A stretch of 64,000 bases of DNA from Hydra vulgaris (GCF_038396675.1 NC_088921.1:66244501-66308500), one strand, 5' to 3'; counted from the first letter of the stretch, positions 21,724 to 33,828 are shown. Notes: a model not told the origin generated them from the letters alone. Numbers and translations are program-made.

Positions 21724-24700
21724 TCCGGGCATAAAAACAATAAGTTCCAAGTCATTAAATCATATAAATTTTTTTCTAATAACAAATGATAAGTCAACAA
21801 ACATCTTTTGTACTTTTGGACACTACAGACCTGGAAAAAATAGAGATAATATGTCGGAGTCCTTTTGGGACTCCGGCATTATATCTTTATTTCTTTATTT
21901 TGCATCCCTGGCAACATTAATGATAAAATAAAGTTTCGAAGTATGTGTACCTATTAAATCTTCAATTTTATGAAATAAAGCTGAAAAATTAAGTGAGTTT
22001 TCAAAAGTTGGGTCGAAAAACGCGTGCTGTTAACAGCATTTGAATCTGATGTCACAGTTCAATATTTACACTACTTTTATTATTTACTGAGTTATGAACA
22101 TTTTCCGTAAACCTTTTTCTTTTATTGTGAGTTTGTACGTTGCTTCACTTGAAAAACTCTAACTGGTTCAAATTATTTGAACAAAGTAAATATACTAAAA
22201 AAGATTTATCAGATACTAGAGGATAGTACGGTTTAAAAATAATTAGAAACTGTTAAAGATTTTAGTTACAAAAATACGTTTTTACTTTCTTAACTAAAGC
22301 GTAAATGTGATTTCTAATTTTTGGTGTGCAGAAAATTTGTGTTGCTTAAACCAGGCTGATTAGAGGGATGGGAAAATATATGAATAAGATAAAATCAATA
22401 ATAAATTGTAACGTAAATTGTATTAAGTGCTTAAATCAGATAATCTTCGCGGTGATGATAGAAAAATTGTTTAGTTCGGGCGCCGCTAGTCATTTCAAAT
22501 AATTAATTTTTTCAAATATAGATATACTTTTTAAATAAATAAAGAGAGAATAAATTTTCTTAAAATTAAGAAAATATCTTTGTCAGTGCACTTTTTGGCA
22601 TAATGTTTCTAAACCAATGTAAACTCTAATATCTCATCTCTAAAAACTCTAGATAACTAAAAAATAACAGCAATAACAAAAATACTAAAAAAATAAATAA
22701 CTGCAATAACAAAAATACATAAACAAATAATAGACTTACTTATCAACACTTGAACGACTACATATTACCTATTTAGCAAATCGTGTACCTACTTCTATTT
22801 ATGTGTATTGAAATAAAATTAAAAAAATGAAAAACTTCTTTTTGTCTGCAATCTTAGTTTTTTTGCATTTTGGATTTTTATTTTCATTCTGCCGAAAACT
22901 GATAACATTTTTTCGCTTTAATATAAACTTATTTTAAATGAAGTATTTGAAAATATTTGTAACGCATAGCGGTTTCTTGATGACAAGACCGTCGGTCTTC
23001 TGCAAGTTTTCCGCGTTCTTTGAATTAATTTCTAATACTTTACAGTTTTATTTTATATAGTTTTTGTATAACGTAACTTTGTGATTTTTTTTATAAGTTT
23101 TTCTTACTCTGTAAAGATTCTATTATATATTACGAATTTGTAAAGATTAAAGAACAAAAAAACTAAAAAAAAAAAAAAAAAAAAATCCTTAATACAAAAA
23201 TCTTTTTTATAAGTAAAAACTTAAAAAAGGTTATGAATTGCTTTGATATCTCTTGCTTTTTTTGCTTTTAATATCGTTAAAATATGGAAATTTTAAAAAA
23301 TACTTTTCTCATTGCAATTTTTGAATATCCAAGTTTTGTCACATTTATCATTTCATTTTTGTCAAAAATTAAATTTTTATTCATCTTTTTTTTGATATAT
23401 AATTCATATTAAAGGCGAAGTTTATACTTCTTGTACATTCAGAATATTACATGCAGAAAAAAAAAATTAGATTAAAAAAATTTGTAAAAACAGTTTTTTT
23501 TTATATTAATTCAAAGTAGGAGAGATCGGTACCGAAATTAATTAGGTTTTGAAATAAACTAGGTTTTGAAATAACCAGAGCATAAGTCACAACCCAAGTT
23601 GACTATTTACGGTAGTAAATCCTAGAACTAGAGATTTTAACATTTGCATGGAAATCAACAAAATTATAAAGCTTTTCAGATTTATGCTATCAAAAATAAT
23701 TTTTATAAATAAATGTACATCAGTTTGCATTTAATGTTCCGAAATCAATTATTGGAATTGTCATAAAACGTTTTTAGTAGAACAAAGCTATAAAAAGTAA
23801 ACAGGGAAGAAGTAGAAAATCAAGATTTAATGACTTTTTGTTAAAAGCAAATTTATTAGGCAACATAAACATAAATAATGGATCATCTTGGAGATTTTCG
23901 GCTTCACATTTTTTAGGTTTTGTAATTATTTCCGATCGTCCCGTTTATCAAACCCCCTTTCCCTTACTTTCCCCTTTTCCTCGGGTTTATTCAGCAGGTA
24001 AGACAAGGATGCTTAAAAAAAAGGAAGAATTAATTTTTCAAATTTAACATTTTTAAAAAAATAACTTTTATTTATCTTACAAAAAAAACAGATTTATACA
24101 AGCTCGGTGTTTTTGCTTCCTCGAGCTATGCTCATAGCTACGTCAAATATTTACTAAACTTTATAAAACCTAATCATTCAAACAAATAACTGCTTCTTTG
24201 TTATTATTTTTTCTTTGTTGGTTCTTGTATAAAATTCCAATCATTAATAAAAAAACAATGATCGAGAAGGGAAGGAAAATAGTTTATTTGTATTTTTCGA
24301 AAAAGAAATTATGAATAAATATTATAATAAAACTTATTTTGGGTCTATTATGACAGAAACTGACCTAAATTTAGACGTATAGAAAAAGCTTACACTTTTT
24401 TGTTTATCTCATTGAATTTTTGAACATTTACAATTTTTGAATGGTTACATAAAAACATTTGAGATATCCATCCCGTAACTTTTAACTTTCCAGGAAAAAA
24501 ATATTCAAAGATTATCTAAAATTGTGCACATAAACCATTTTCAAAAAAAGCTATTTGGAAAGATTTTTAAAACTTATCATTCGAAGACAAGACCATAAAA
24601 AGATCTAAATAAGACCCTTTTAAAGACTTGTGTTTAGTGTGGAGTCATAAAACGTTTTGCTTAATCTAGAAATAGTCTAATATAATATATTTAATTTTAT

Positions 24701-25084
24701 GTAAAATTTTTTTTAAAAAGATATTTCTTATTCTCTTAGTATTTAACTATATTTTATTTGGAAAAAAAAAAAAAAATTATTATTATCTATTTCACCATAA
24801 AGAAAAATTTATATTATATGCGTTTATCATATAAATTAATATTATAAGCGTTTGTCGAGACATTTGCAACTAAAAAATATTTTTTTTGTAAACTGCTAAT
24901 TATCATCGCTTATTTTAATTGTAAAATAGATTCGTCTTAATTAGTTACTTTTTTTTTTTTGTAACTAATTTGTCACATAAAAAAAAATGTTTCAATTCGT
25001 AAAGTTACGTTTCAATTATTTTATTTAAGCTTAAAAAAGTGCAACTTTTAAATTGTGGAAACTGAAACGCAACATTCATTAGGT
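21724..25084. other. Long AT-rich stretch, nothing recognised
   Basis: 3.3 kb with no frame, TIR or array I can support. A 69-codon frame at 23838-24047 shows no motif. Confidence 0.45.
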
Positions 25085-25250
25085 CAAAATGTTACGTGTC
25101 GTTACGTAACATTTTGCACGTAACGTTACGTTACAGTGTTACATATTGTTACGTAAAATGTTACGTCTCGGTTACGTAAAAATAACGGACATTTTGCACG
25201 TAACGTAACGAATCTCGTTTACGTTACAATACGTAATATAAACGAGATAT
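25085..25250. repeat. Cluster of GTTACGT / ACGTAAC words
   Basis: In about 165 bases the heptamer GTTACGT or its complement occurs roughly ten times in both directions, including nested palindromes such as 'cgtaacgttacg'. CG content is locally high against the AT-rich background. This resembles subterminal binding-site clusters of DNA transposons, but no TIR was found. Confidence 0.6.
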
Positions 25251-26600
25251 ATATATCTACAAATACAGATGAATATCGATTTAGACAGATGAAAGTTTAT
25301 TTAAAATATACTTTTAGTACTAAACTTGATTTTTTTTTTTTATGCTTCCGAAAGTTACGGTATTTCTCATTGTTGCTTGATAGAAAAAGTATCATTGTAA
25401 AATGTTATTTTAACCATGAATTTATTCGCATTATCGGAATTAATTTAGCGTGAAAATGGAGCTAACACGTTCAAATTGTTGTTGGTCAGATTTTATACTT
25501 TATAAAATATACATATTTCAAGAAAATAACAAATGATCTTTTGCAATTTTTATGTAACGTAAGTTGAAAAAAACATGATAAAGTTTTGTTTTTTTCTAAA
25601 ATTTAGTTAAAAAACTTAAGTTTTTTAATAATATATGCGAAAAAATATTAAATGTTACGTTTTTACATTTAAAGTTTTAAATAACGATGTTTAGTTAAAA
25701 GCATATTTTTATTTTAAATTTGTGTAATGTACGTTAAAACTACAAGCATTTACTTAAGTTCCGTTAACAAAATGAATTACGTCATAAAGTAATTCGTTGA
25801 CAACTCGGTGTAATTAAGGCGATTTACAAATTGTTCAAATTCTTTTATTTCGAATTAGCATAGTTTTATCAGCGTATTATGTCCAAGCAAGGGCCAATTT
25901 TTGCCAGAAAAATTGAAAAAATTCACAATTTTTATGGCAAAATTGGTCTACTAACTTGTATACATGCTCACGCCTGCCGATGTCATAAAGCCCTGCTTGA
26001 CCCCTTTCCCCCTCCTCCCCCCTTACCTATCGCGAGGGCACTAATTTAGTAAAATTTTCAACTTTACTATCTAAAACTAAAGTTATATTTATCGACAGAT
26101 TTTAAATTTCGTAAAAATAAGGTAAATAACAAAAGTTATGACCATGCAAATTTTTCGACCCCCTTCCGCCAAAAAAAAAGAAGCCTTTAGGGCTTTTTGT
26201 TCCCAGGCCTCTGCTATCCCAATTTTTTGCAGGGCCTCCTCACAAGTGTTCCTATCTGGAACATCAAAAAATTCTGTTGACGCCCATGCACACATGCCAC
26301 CCCTAATATACTGGCCCTGAGTAAAGTGTATTTCAGGCAACCTATTTTTTGAGTAAAAAAAACAGGTTTTAACAATACCGTGGCTAATAGAACGGAGGCC
26401 TCCCCCCAAAAAAACGTGTCATTAGGGTCTCAAAATCTTCCAAATTTTACCGCTAGGTTTTGCTAAAATAAAAAGCTCCTAAAAGGGCACAAAATTTACT
26501 GCCCCCCTCTAATTAAGGGGTATGGGCAGCCTTTTTTTTAGGCTTTTTTTTCAATATTACTGATCTCGCGTAAGACTCGTTTTTTACGGACTTTTTACGG
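25251..26600. other. Stretch without recognised gene
   Basis: The part from 25970 to 26530 is richer in C/G homopolymers ('ccccttt', 'ccccctcctcccccc') and holds overlapping frames on both strands (26089-26409, 26138-26320) without recognisable motifs; it may be a degraded repeat. Confidence 0.35.
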
Positions 26601-26651
26601 ACGAATCAAATCACTCGATTTTTCGTAAAAAACGAGTGATTCGATTCGTCA
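26601..26651. repeat. Hairpin, 24-bp arms
   Basis: Arms beginning 'gacgaatcaaatcactcg' (26601) and ending with the near-complement (26651) pair with two mismatches over 24 bases and a 3-base loop. Confidence 0.85.
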
Positions 26652-26822
26652 TTAAAACAAAAAAAACAATAAGACGGTCTCTGCCGTCAATGCTCATTAC
26701 ATTAACCTCTCGGACAAGCGAACATACTCATTATATCTAATTTAACTTTTTTTAAATTAATATTTGTATATATATTTGAAAACGTTATTTAAATTGGAAT
26801 CCTGTGCCGCAAACATAGGGCT

Positions 26823-27020
26823 TTGGGGTCGTATAAAGTATCTAAGGTACCTCCTCCACCTTTTTATTTTTTCAATCGCCTTTTTTATTGATAAAAAAAG
26901 TTAGGGGGTTATATGACAAACGTACGTACTTTTTAAGGGGGGTGGGGACATAAAAGTACTTATGGCAACAGCGGGAAGGGGTAAAAATTTTTGGCGTACG
27001 TACTTTATGGTTGACCCCTA
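26823..27020. repeat. Candidate MITE (~200 bp)
   Basis: The left end has 'tggggtcgtataaagta' and the right end, read in complement, 'taggggtcaaccataaagta' followed by 'cgtac'. The ends are imperfect, with no clear target duplication. It has no coding content. Confidence 0.4.
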
Positions 27021-27901
27021 ACCGTAAAAATGAATAGCGGAATATTCTAGAATAAAAGCGGACCAAACAAAACATAAATCAAATAAATAAAATAATCAGA
27101 ACAAATAGTATTTAATACATATTAAATGGTAAAACCAATTTTAAATATAAGGAATAAAGAAATTTTCGATTACTTACTTTAAAGGAAAGTATAAGAATCA
27201 ATATGAAAATTTAATTACTATGCACAGTGGGAAGAATTTACTTTTACTGGAAAAAATTCATAACTAATATAATATTAGGGCTATATTGACTAAAATTACG
27301 GTGAGTAATAATATGATTTCTGCGCTTCTTATGAAGGTGTTATTTTTTAATTCGTTGCTATGGATACCTTATTTGAAATAGCAAAAAAATAGCTTTTTTT
27401 CAAATATTTTTACGGGTGCTATGTTCACCAAATTTTACATAAGTATCAATATGAGGTCACGCTTTTTAAAAAAGTAAATATATTTTTTATTTAGTTACTA
27501 GGGATGCCTAATTTTGCTTAGCAACAACTAAATTTTATTAGTTGCATATGTTTTGTTAGTGCTATGTACACTATTTAGCACGTGTTTTATTATGAAATCC
27601 TCGCTATGATCCTCGCTCGCGGAAAGCAAAACTTTTTTCAGTTTGATGTGATTAACTAGTGTTATTATACATGCTATTACACGTTGCTAGATAAACTTGG
27701 TTTCCTATTTTTTCTAATTAGCAGATTTTACAAGCGTCTACAGAACTTTTCAAATTTGTGTGGGTATTTTGTACCCATGCGTTCAAAATTACCGAAAACC
27801 TTTGACAATGTATGCTACAAGTAGTGCAAGCTTAGTAAGTGGTAGGTCTATATATTTAAAAATACAAAGTGCTTATGTACAATTGTGTACTTCAGGCGAA
27901 A
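27021..27901. other. AT-rich stretch, nothing recognised
   Basis: No frame or repeat structure recognised. Confidence 0.4.
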
Positions 27902-29060
27902 TTACAAAATAAAAGAATGGCTTTCTTTTAAGAGTTGCACAACACCATCTGGAAAATTTTCTTTTTTAGGGTGCTTAGGTAATCGTAAAGCACTGATTAC
28001 TAGATCGGATGAGCACATAAAACGCAGTAAAAGGTCATTGTTTGTCTTTAAACGTACACAGCACAACTTATATCGTTTTAATTAAATGTACATCAACATC
28101 GGTAATTGCTGCTGCTTGTTCAGCATTTTTGAAGAAACGTCGGGCAGTATTGCCATTATTTGATGATCCAGAACCACCAGACCTAGGGATATCAATCTCC
28201 GGTCCAACTTCATTTCTGAACCTAGATTTAAAAGAATTCAATTCTTTTTAGCTTTAACTTTTTCTTTGTCTGCATCTGACCTTGATGCCCATTTTTTCAC
28301 TTCAGCTATGTAGCTGGCTTTTAACAAACACTCCATGCTACGAATCCATGTATGAAGTGTTGACAAGCCAGTATGATCTACCAATGCTTGGAAATTGATG
28401 CCTGCAGAGTAATCTGTTGCTGTCCATGATTCATGACTAGACAAACACCTCTATTTTGCCTCACGTACATCATTGAATGGTGGATATAAATTACTTTTTT
28501 TGCTTTTCGCATTGTTTCTTAAGCGCTGATATTGAGATTTGCTCATCTCATTATCTAACAAAGAGCCAACGCTTCTTCAGATGTATTATCAGAATGATCT
28601 AGTTCAGCATCTTTGTTATCAGCCAACTTTATTGCTATCTGAGCATCTTTTCTTCTACCTTCTTTCCACAGGTGTGTGCCACTAGCAAACAGCAGCTCAC
28701 AAGAGTTTGAAGCTGACAAAGTTGCAACCTTTCTTTTCTTTGTTTTTGAAGATAAATCTTCAAATGGTAATGTAGGTCTGCCGAGTTGTTTATTTTTACT
28801 CTCCTTCATTAATGTGGTATTCAAATAATTTTCAAGCCAGGCTGAATTCTTCATAATAAACTTTGTATCGGTTTGTTTACTTCGAGTCCATCTTTTACCA
28901 TAATCAGAAATAAGTAAATGAGACTCTCAAACTTTTCGCCTTGAAACTTCAAATCATGTTCTCTAATCAAGTTGTATACAAGTATACTATCTTCTTTTTT
29001 ATGTATTGACAGATTGCTGAGTCTAATAAACTGGTGAATTTCGTTTCTTGCAACACTCAT
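27902..29060 (-). pseudogene. Transib-family transposase relict, catalytic core deleted
   Basis: From the ATG at 29060 the N-terminal region is nearly continuous ([59 protein letters not shown]). It then jumps to GLSTLHTWIRSMECLL, followed by GNTARRFFKNA, DVDVHLIKRY and a C-terminal tail ending at a stop at 27902-27904. Transib is the RAG1-related DDE transposase family; the segments carrying its first Asp with the CxxC pair, and its catalytic Glu, are both absent. Frame changes lie near 28855, 28555, 28450 and 28240. A second relict of the same family is at 34690-36240. Confidence 0.7.
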
Positions 29061-29134
29061 TAAGCCTAAATAAAAACAGCAGTTCAACATCTTTAAATGA
29101 GTAAACCAATTAAAATAGAGTATTAAATCCATTT

Positions 29135-29387
<253 letters not shown>

Positions 29388-29470
29388 TCTATAGTTTGTT
29401 GGCTTTGGGAAGAGCGGAAGGAAAAAAGTGATTCTTACGCCAACATATACGTCACTTTTAATTACTTTTA

Positions 29471-29504
29471 ACTTTCGTCCAACATTTCCGTGTTGGACGA
29501 AAGT
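29471..29504. repeat. Perfect 14-bp hairpin
   Basis: 'actttcgtccaaca' and its exact complement are separated by a 6-base loop. It is a rho-independent-terminator-like shape, but in a eukaryotic setting it is more likely a transposon end fragment. Confidence 0.9.
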
Positions 29505-29713
29505 AAAAACCATTAATTTAATTACAAATTAATCGTTTTTTAAAAAAACCACAAAAACGCAAATTTAATTGACCAGAATGTTTTAAAAACATTGTGAATG
29601 TTTTTAACAATATAAACAATGTTTTTTTTTTATTTTTTGTAATAAAATGTTTTTATTTTTATTTTTTTTAATAAAATGTTTTTATTTTTATTTTTTTTAC
29701 TGTAAATCATGCG

Positions 29714-29905
29714 CGGAGTGTTGCTACATCGACTATCTTATAGCCTGACTCGCAAGGGAGTGCTGCTACATCGACTGACAAATAGCCTGACTCGCAAGGG
29801 AGTGCTGCTACATCGACTGACAAATAGCCTGACTCGCAAGGGAGTGCTGCTATATCGACTGACAAATAGCCTGACCCGCAAGGGAGTGCTGCTACATCGA
29901 CTAAG
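29714..29905. repeat. 42-bp minisatellite, about 4.5 copies
   Basis: The unit starts 'gcctgactcgcaagggagtg' and has a 42-base period with few substitutions. Because 42 is divisible by three, it stays open on both strands, giving 14-residue repeats (SLTRKGVLLHRLTN on plus, SVDVAALPCESGYL on minus). It is GC-rich compared with its surroundings, and no start or context supports translation. Confidence 0.9.
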
Positions 29906-30024
29906 GGTTTGGTTGGGGCAGGCAGTCTATCATTATTAAAAAAAAAAAAATTCCGGTCTTGCATTTTAATTTTTACTTTTTGTCAACAAAATATCGAAAA
30001 AACTTTCGGACAACATCTAAGGGT

Positions 30025-30038
<14 letters not shown>

Positions 30039-30078
<40 letters not shown>
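30039..30078. repeat. (TA)n tract at Tc1-like insertion
   Basis: A TA run that ends exactly at the left end of the Tc1-like element. Confidence 0.9.
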
Positions 30079-30081
<3 letters not shown>

Positions 30082-31224
30082 TATGGTGCAAAACTGAACC
30101 AGAGTTTTTAAAAAAATACAAAACTATGGTTTATTTTGTTTTCAATATATTAGCGCTGTCGGGATTATTACAGTAGTAAAGTGCTAATTTTTACGACTTT
30201 TTACGCCTCCTCCTTTTACCCCAATGCACAAGTATTTTTATTTAGTGACAAACATCTTTTGACTCAGTTTAGCACCATACTTGATGAAGGCAATATCTTT
30301 ATTATTTTTCTAAATTAATTTAATAATTTTGTGTGCAAACCAATTGACTATATTTATATCTAAAATAATTTTCTATTTTCATAAATTTTATTGTTTAAAT
30401 TTATTGTTTTTGATAGTTTTTTTTAATATAATGGGAATTTCAAAGACAAAGAGTGATTTAATAAAAAAGATGATCGAAGAAGGAAATACAACTCGTAAAA
30501 TTGCTTCTAAATTAAAAGTTAGTGAAAGTACTGTGCAACGAATTAGAAAAAAATGTGGACATATTCTTAAAAAAAATGTTGGCGGTCGACCAAAGAAGTT
30601 GAGTGTGGTAGACAGTAGAAGAGTAATCAGATATTTGACTACTGGAGAAGCAAAATCGACATCTCATGCAGCTAAACTTTTTCAACGTGATATAGGAAAA
30701 AATGTGAGCAGGTGGACAGGGCAGCGAGATCTCAAAAAAAGTAAATTTCGAGCAATTGAAAAGAAAAAAAAACCATTACTTAGTAAAAAAAATATCAAAG
30801 CAAGATTAAACTTTGTAAAAAATATGAAAACTTTACCGAAGATGATTGGAAGAAAGTTATTTGGTCAGATGAAACTAAAACTAATTGGTATACCACTGAT
30901 GGCCGCCAATGGAGCTGGAAAAGAGAAGGTGAACCATTAACCCAAAAAGATTAGCAGCAGTTAAAAAAGCTAAAGGATTATGGACAAAATAATAAAAATT
31001 GACAAAATTGACAAATATTGACAGTTTTTTTCGCGTGGTGCCAAATTGATTCACCATGTTTTTCATTTGTTATTTTGAAAGTAAATATTTTTCTTCAATA
31101 AATACTTAATAAAAATTGTTTTTTTAATAATAATTCCTACCAGCAATATTAATTCTCAAAATGCTAAATTCTTTACAAGAAAATAAAAATATTATGCATT
31201 CTGGTTCAGTTTTGCACCATACTG
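30079..31224 (+). mobile_element. Tc1-like transposon, internally deleted
   Basis: The TIRs are at 30079 (CAGTATGGTGCAAAACTGAA) and its complement ending at 31224, about 25 bases each, flanked by TA on both sides as expected for Tc1/mariner. Length is 1,146 bp, shorter than the usual ~1.6 kb. It sits inside a (TA)n region. Confidence 0.9.
30431..30990 (+). pseudogene. Tc1-like transposase, C-terminus deleted
   Basis: From the ATG at 30431, an N-terminal paired-type helix-turn-helix (TRKIASKLKVSESTVQRIRKK, about residues 20-40) is followed by a GRPKK basic hinge and a second DNA-binding region. A frameshift near 30830 leads into FTEDDWKKVIWSDETKTNW, which holds the first catalytic Asp (WSDE). 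The frame ends soon after, and the segments with the second Asp and the third acidic residue are missing, so the copy cannot be autonomous. Translation from 30329 would be open but lies in untranslated sequence. Confidence 0.85.
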
Positions 31225-31684
<460 letters not shown>

Positions 31685-31723
31685 TCTTCCTGATGATCCA
31701 GCAATGGTGAAACTTGTAGAAGA
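31685..31723 (+). ncRNA. Hammerhead-ribozyme-like motif (degenerate)
   Basis: Stem I TCTTC (31685-31689) pairs with GAAGA (31719-31723). The core CTGATGA is at 31690-31696 and GAAA at 31709-31712. Stem III is minimal (A-T and C-G with a 2-base loop), and the cleavage site would be after A31718. Stem II has CC/GG preceded by a T-T mismatch next to the core, so activity is doubtful. It is followed by the same ~60-base tail (31739-31800) that follows the motif at 63009. Confidence 0.45.
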
Positions 31724-31809
31724 TAAAAGTTAGATAAGTGTTTTTTACTAATTTATTATTGCTCTGTTCTTTAAGAACATTGAGCACTCTATTTATAAAA
31801 TACACTAAC

Positions 31810-31815
31810 ATAATT

Positions 31816-31905
<90 letters not shown>

Positions 31906-32024
31906 ATAACATATATACTCACATATATATGCACAATAACATATATATTCACATATATATATTTATATATATACGATATATATAAATATATATATATAAT
32001 ATATATATATATACATAAGTTGTT

Positions 32025-32080
<56 letters not shown>
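31810..32080. repeat. (TA)n tracts
   Basis: TA-rich arrays including duplicated 'gcacaataacatatatact' words at 31901-31950, flanked by Penelope-type tails in inverted orientation (31739-31800 and 32085-32145). Confidence 0.85.
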
Positions 32081-32084
<4 letters not shown>

Positions 32085-32184
32085 AACAACTTTAAAAAGT
32101 ATTCTACACAATAGAGTGCTCAATGTTCATAAAAGAACAGAGCAATTATATTAGTAGTAGAAAATCACTTAACAAAAATTTTTT

Positions 32185-32228
32185 CCATTTAACACTGTGT
32201 TTTATCAACAAAGATTCATCAGAAATGG
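32185..32228 (-). ncRNA. Hammerhead ribozyme, core-mutated copy
   Basis: Reverse-complement counterpart of the motif at 33785-33828. Stem I (CCATTT/AAATGG), CTGATGA, stem II ATC/GAT and stem III are all kept, but the conserved GAAA core is AAAA, so the essential G is lost and cleavage is not expected. Confidence 0.75.
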
Positions 32229-32575
32229 ATGATCAAATTAATAAAACTTCAATTTATACCAAAAATTAAATTACAGGAAGTTGCAAATGTCTTAACTACT
32301 GTAAATTTTCACACATTTGTGGAATTTGCTGACACTATTATAAAAAGAATTCTTTAGAAATGATTACTTATGCTATTTTTTTAAAATGTTTTTTTAAAAA
32401 AGGTAGTTAATGTAAATATTATTTGAACTCATTTATTTTTATAGTTTTTTAGGAGAAACTTTTTTTCGTGCCTACATTTAGAAATTAATTCCGATCTTTT
32501 GTTTAATAAGCATTCTTGATTTGCATGTGTAAAATTTTTAAAAATATTGGCTTTCAAATCGAAATAAACATATTT

Positions 32576-32631
32576 ATCAAGAAAATTCACAATTTTTAAA
32601 TCACAATTTAAAAATTGTGAATTTTCTTGAT
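32576..32631. repeat. Perfect 26-bp palindrome at PLE junction
   Basis: Left arm 32576-32601 and right arm 32606-32631 are exact complements around a 3- to 4-base centre. The right arm is coding sequence of the PLE ORF (NFLDVTFN starts here). Confidence 0.95.
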
Positions 32632-33584
32632 GTCACATTTAACCTCTCTAAAAATTCATATAAGCCTTTCAAAAAACCAAACGATGAACTATTATATATT
32701 AACATTAACTCTAACCATCCACCCCAAGTTCTAAAACAAATCCCGATTTCAATTAATAACAGACTAAACCAAAACTCCTCAAATGAAAATGTATTCAATT
32801 CCTCTAAACGAATATTTGAAGATGCCCTAAAAAAAAGTGGTTTTGAAAATTTTGAACTAAAATTTGACCCTGAAAAAAAAAAAACAAAAAAACGAAATAG
32901 AACTAGAAATGTAATTTGGTTCAACCCCCCCATATAGCAAAAATGTTTCTACTAACATAGGAAAAGTGTTTTTAAAATTGGTCGATAAGCATTTCCCGCG
33001 ATCTAATAAATTACATATAATTTTTAATCGAAATACAATTAAAGTTAGCTACAGTTGCACAAAAAATATGGAAAGAATTATAAAAGGTCACAATAAGGCT
33101 TTGTTAAACAAAAAAGAAATCCTAAATGAAAAAACTACAGAAAATTGTAATTGTAAACAAAAAATCAATTGTCCAATGAGTGGAAGTTGTTTATCAAAAA
33201 ATGTGGTATATAAATGTGTTGTTTCCTCTAAGAATGTACTTGATAAACAATATATTGGCATAACAGAGGGTGAATGGAAAAAACGTTTTGCCAATCATAA
33301 GCAATCTTTCAAGAATAAAAAGTATTCAAAAGACACCATGCTGTCAAAATATATATGGGAATTAAAAGAAAAAAATATTGATGATTTTATACTGAATTGG
33401 TCTATCCTTAAAACAGCACCTGCATATAACAATATTTCCAAAAAAATGCATACTATGCCTAGAAGAAAAATTTGAAATAATTACACATGCAAATCAAGAA
33501 TGCTTATTAAACAAAAGATCGGAATTAATTTCTAAATGTAGACACGAAAAAAAGTTTCTCCCAAAAAACTATAAAAATAAATGA
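32612..33584 (+). pseudogene. Penelope-like ORF, C-terminal part with GIY-YIG domain
   Basis: The stretch begins in the late RT region (NFLDVTFNL; SNHPPQVLKQIP), continues after a frame change near 32935 with FLKLVDKHFP, IFNRNTIKVSYSC and a Cys cluster (CNCKQKINCPMSGSC). Next is the GIY-YIG nuclease: VYKCVV, YIGITEGEWKKRFANHKQS, and an invariant-type ELKEKNID segment. A frame change near 33440 leads to CILCLEEKFEI and the end at 33582-33584. PLEs use this nuclease with an RT for target-primed insertion. The RT catalytic motifs are absent, so the copy is dead. Confidence 0.85.
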
Positions 33585-33784
33585 GTTCAAATAATATTTA
33601 CATTAACTACCCTTTTAAAAAAAACAATTTAAAAAAATAGCATAAGTAATCATTTCTAAAGAATTCTTTTTATAATAGTGTCAGCAAATTCCACAAATGT
33701 GTGAAAATTTACAGTAGTTATGACATTTGCAACTTCCTGTAATTTAATTTTTGGTATAAATTGAAGTTATATTAATTTGATCAT

Positions 33785-33828
33785 CCATTTCTGATGAATC
33801 TTTGTTGATGAAACACAGTGTTAAATGG
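33785..33828 (+). ncRNA. Hammerhead ribozyme (PLE type I), intact core
   Basis: All parts are present: stem I CCATTT (33785-33790) with AAATGG (33823-33828), core CTGATGA (33791-33797), stem II ATC/GAT with a 6-base loop, GAAA (33810-33813), and short stem III ACA/TGT with a CAG loop. The predicted cleavage is after T33822. Short stem III is typical of hammerheads known from Penelope-like elements. It lies ~200 bases after the ORF end, in the element's terminal region. Confidence 0.85.

Noticed and set aside
26089..26409. 106-codon minus frame and 60-codon plus frame
   Set aside because: Mutual overlap, no recognisable motif, and a low-complexity C/G-run context.
29471..29504. Rho-independent terminator
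   Set aside because: Stem-loop shape only; the setting is eukaryotic and there is no gene upstream.
29714..29905. CRISPR-like array
   Set aside because: Units are directly contiguous 42-mers with no variable spacers, in a eukaryotic transposon-rich context.
32601..32933. 110-codon minus-strand frame
   Set aside because: Antisense of the Penelope-like ORF, which has recognisable motifs on the plus strand.
32966..33475. GIY-YIG homing endonuclease of an intron or phage
   Set aside because: Upstream late-RT and Cys-cluster sequence, plus hammerhead-bearing ends, identify a Penelope-like retroelement.
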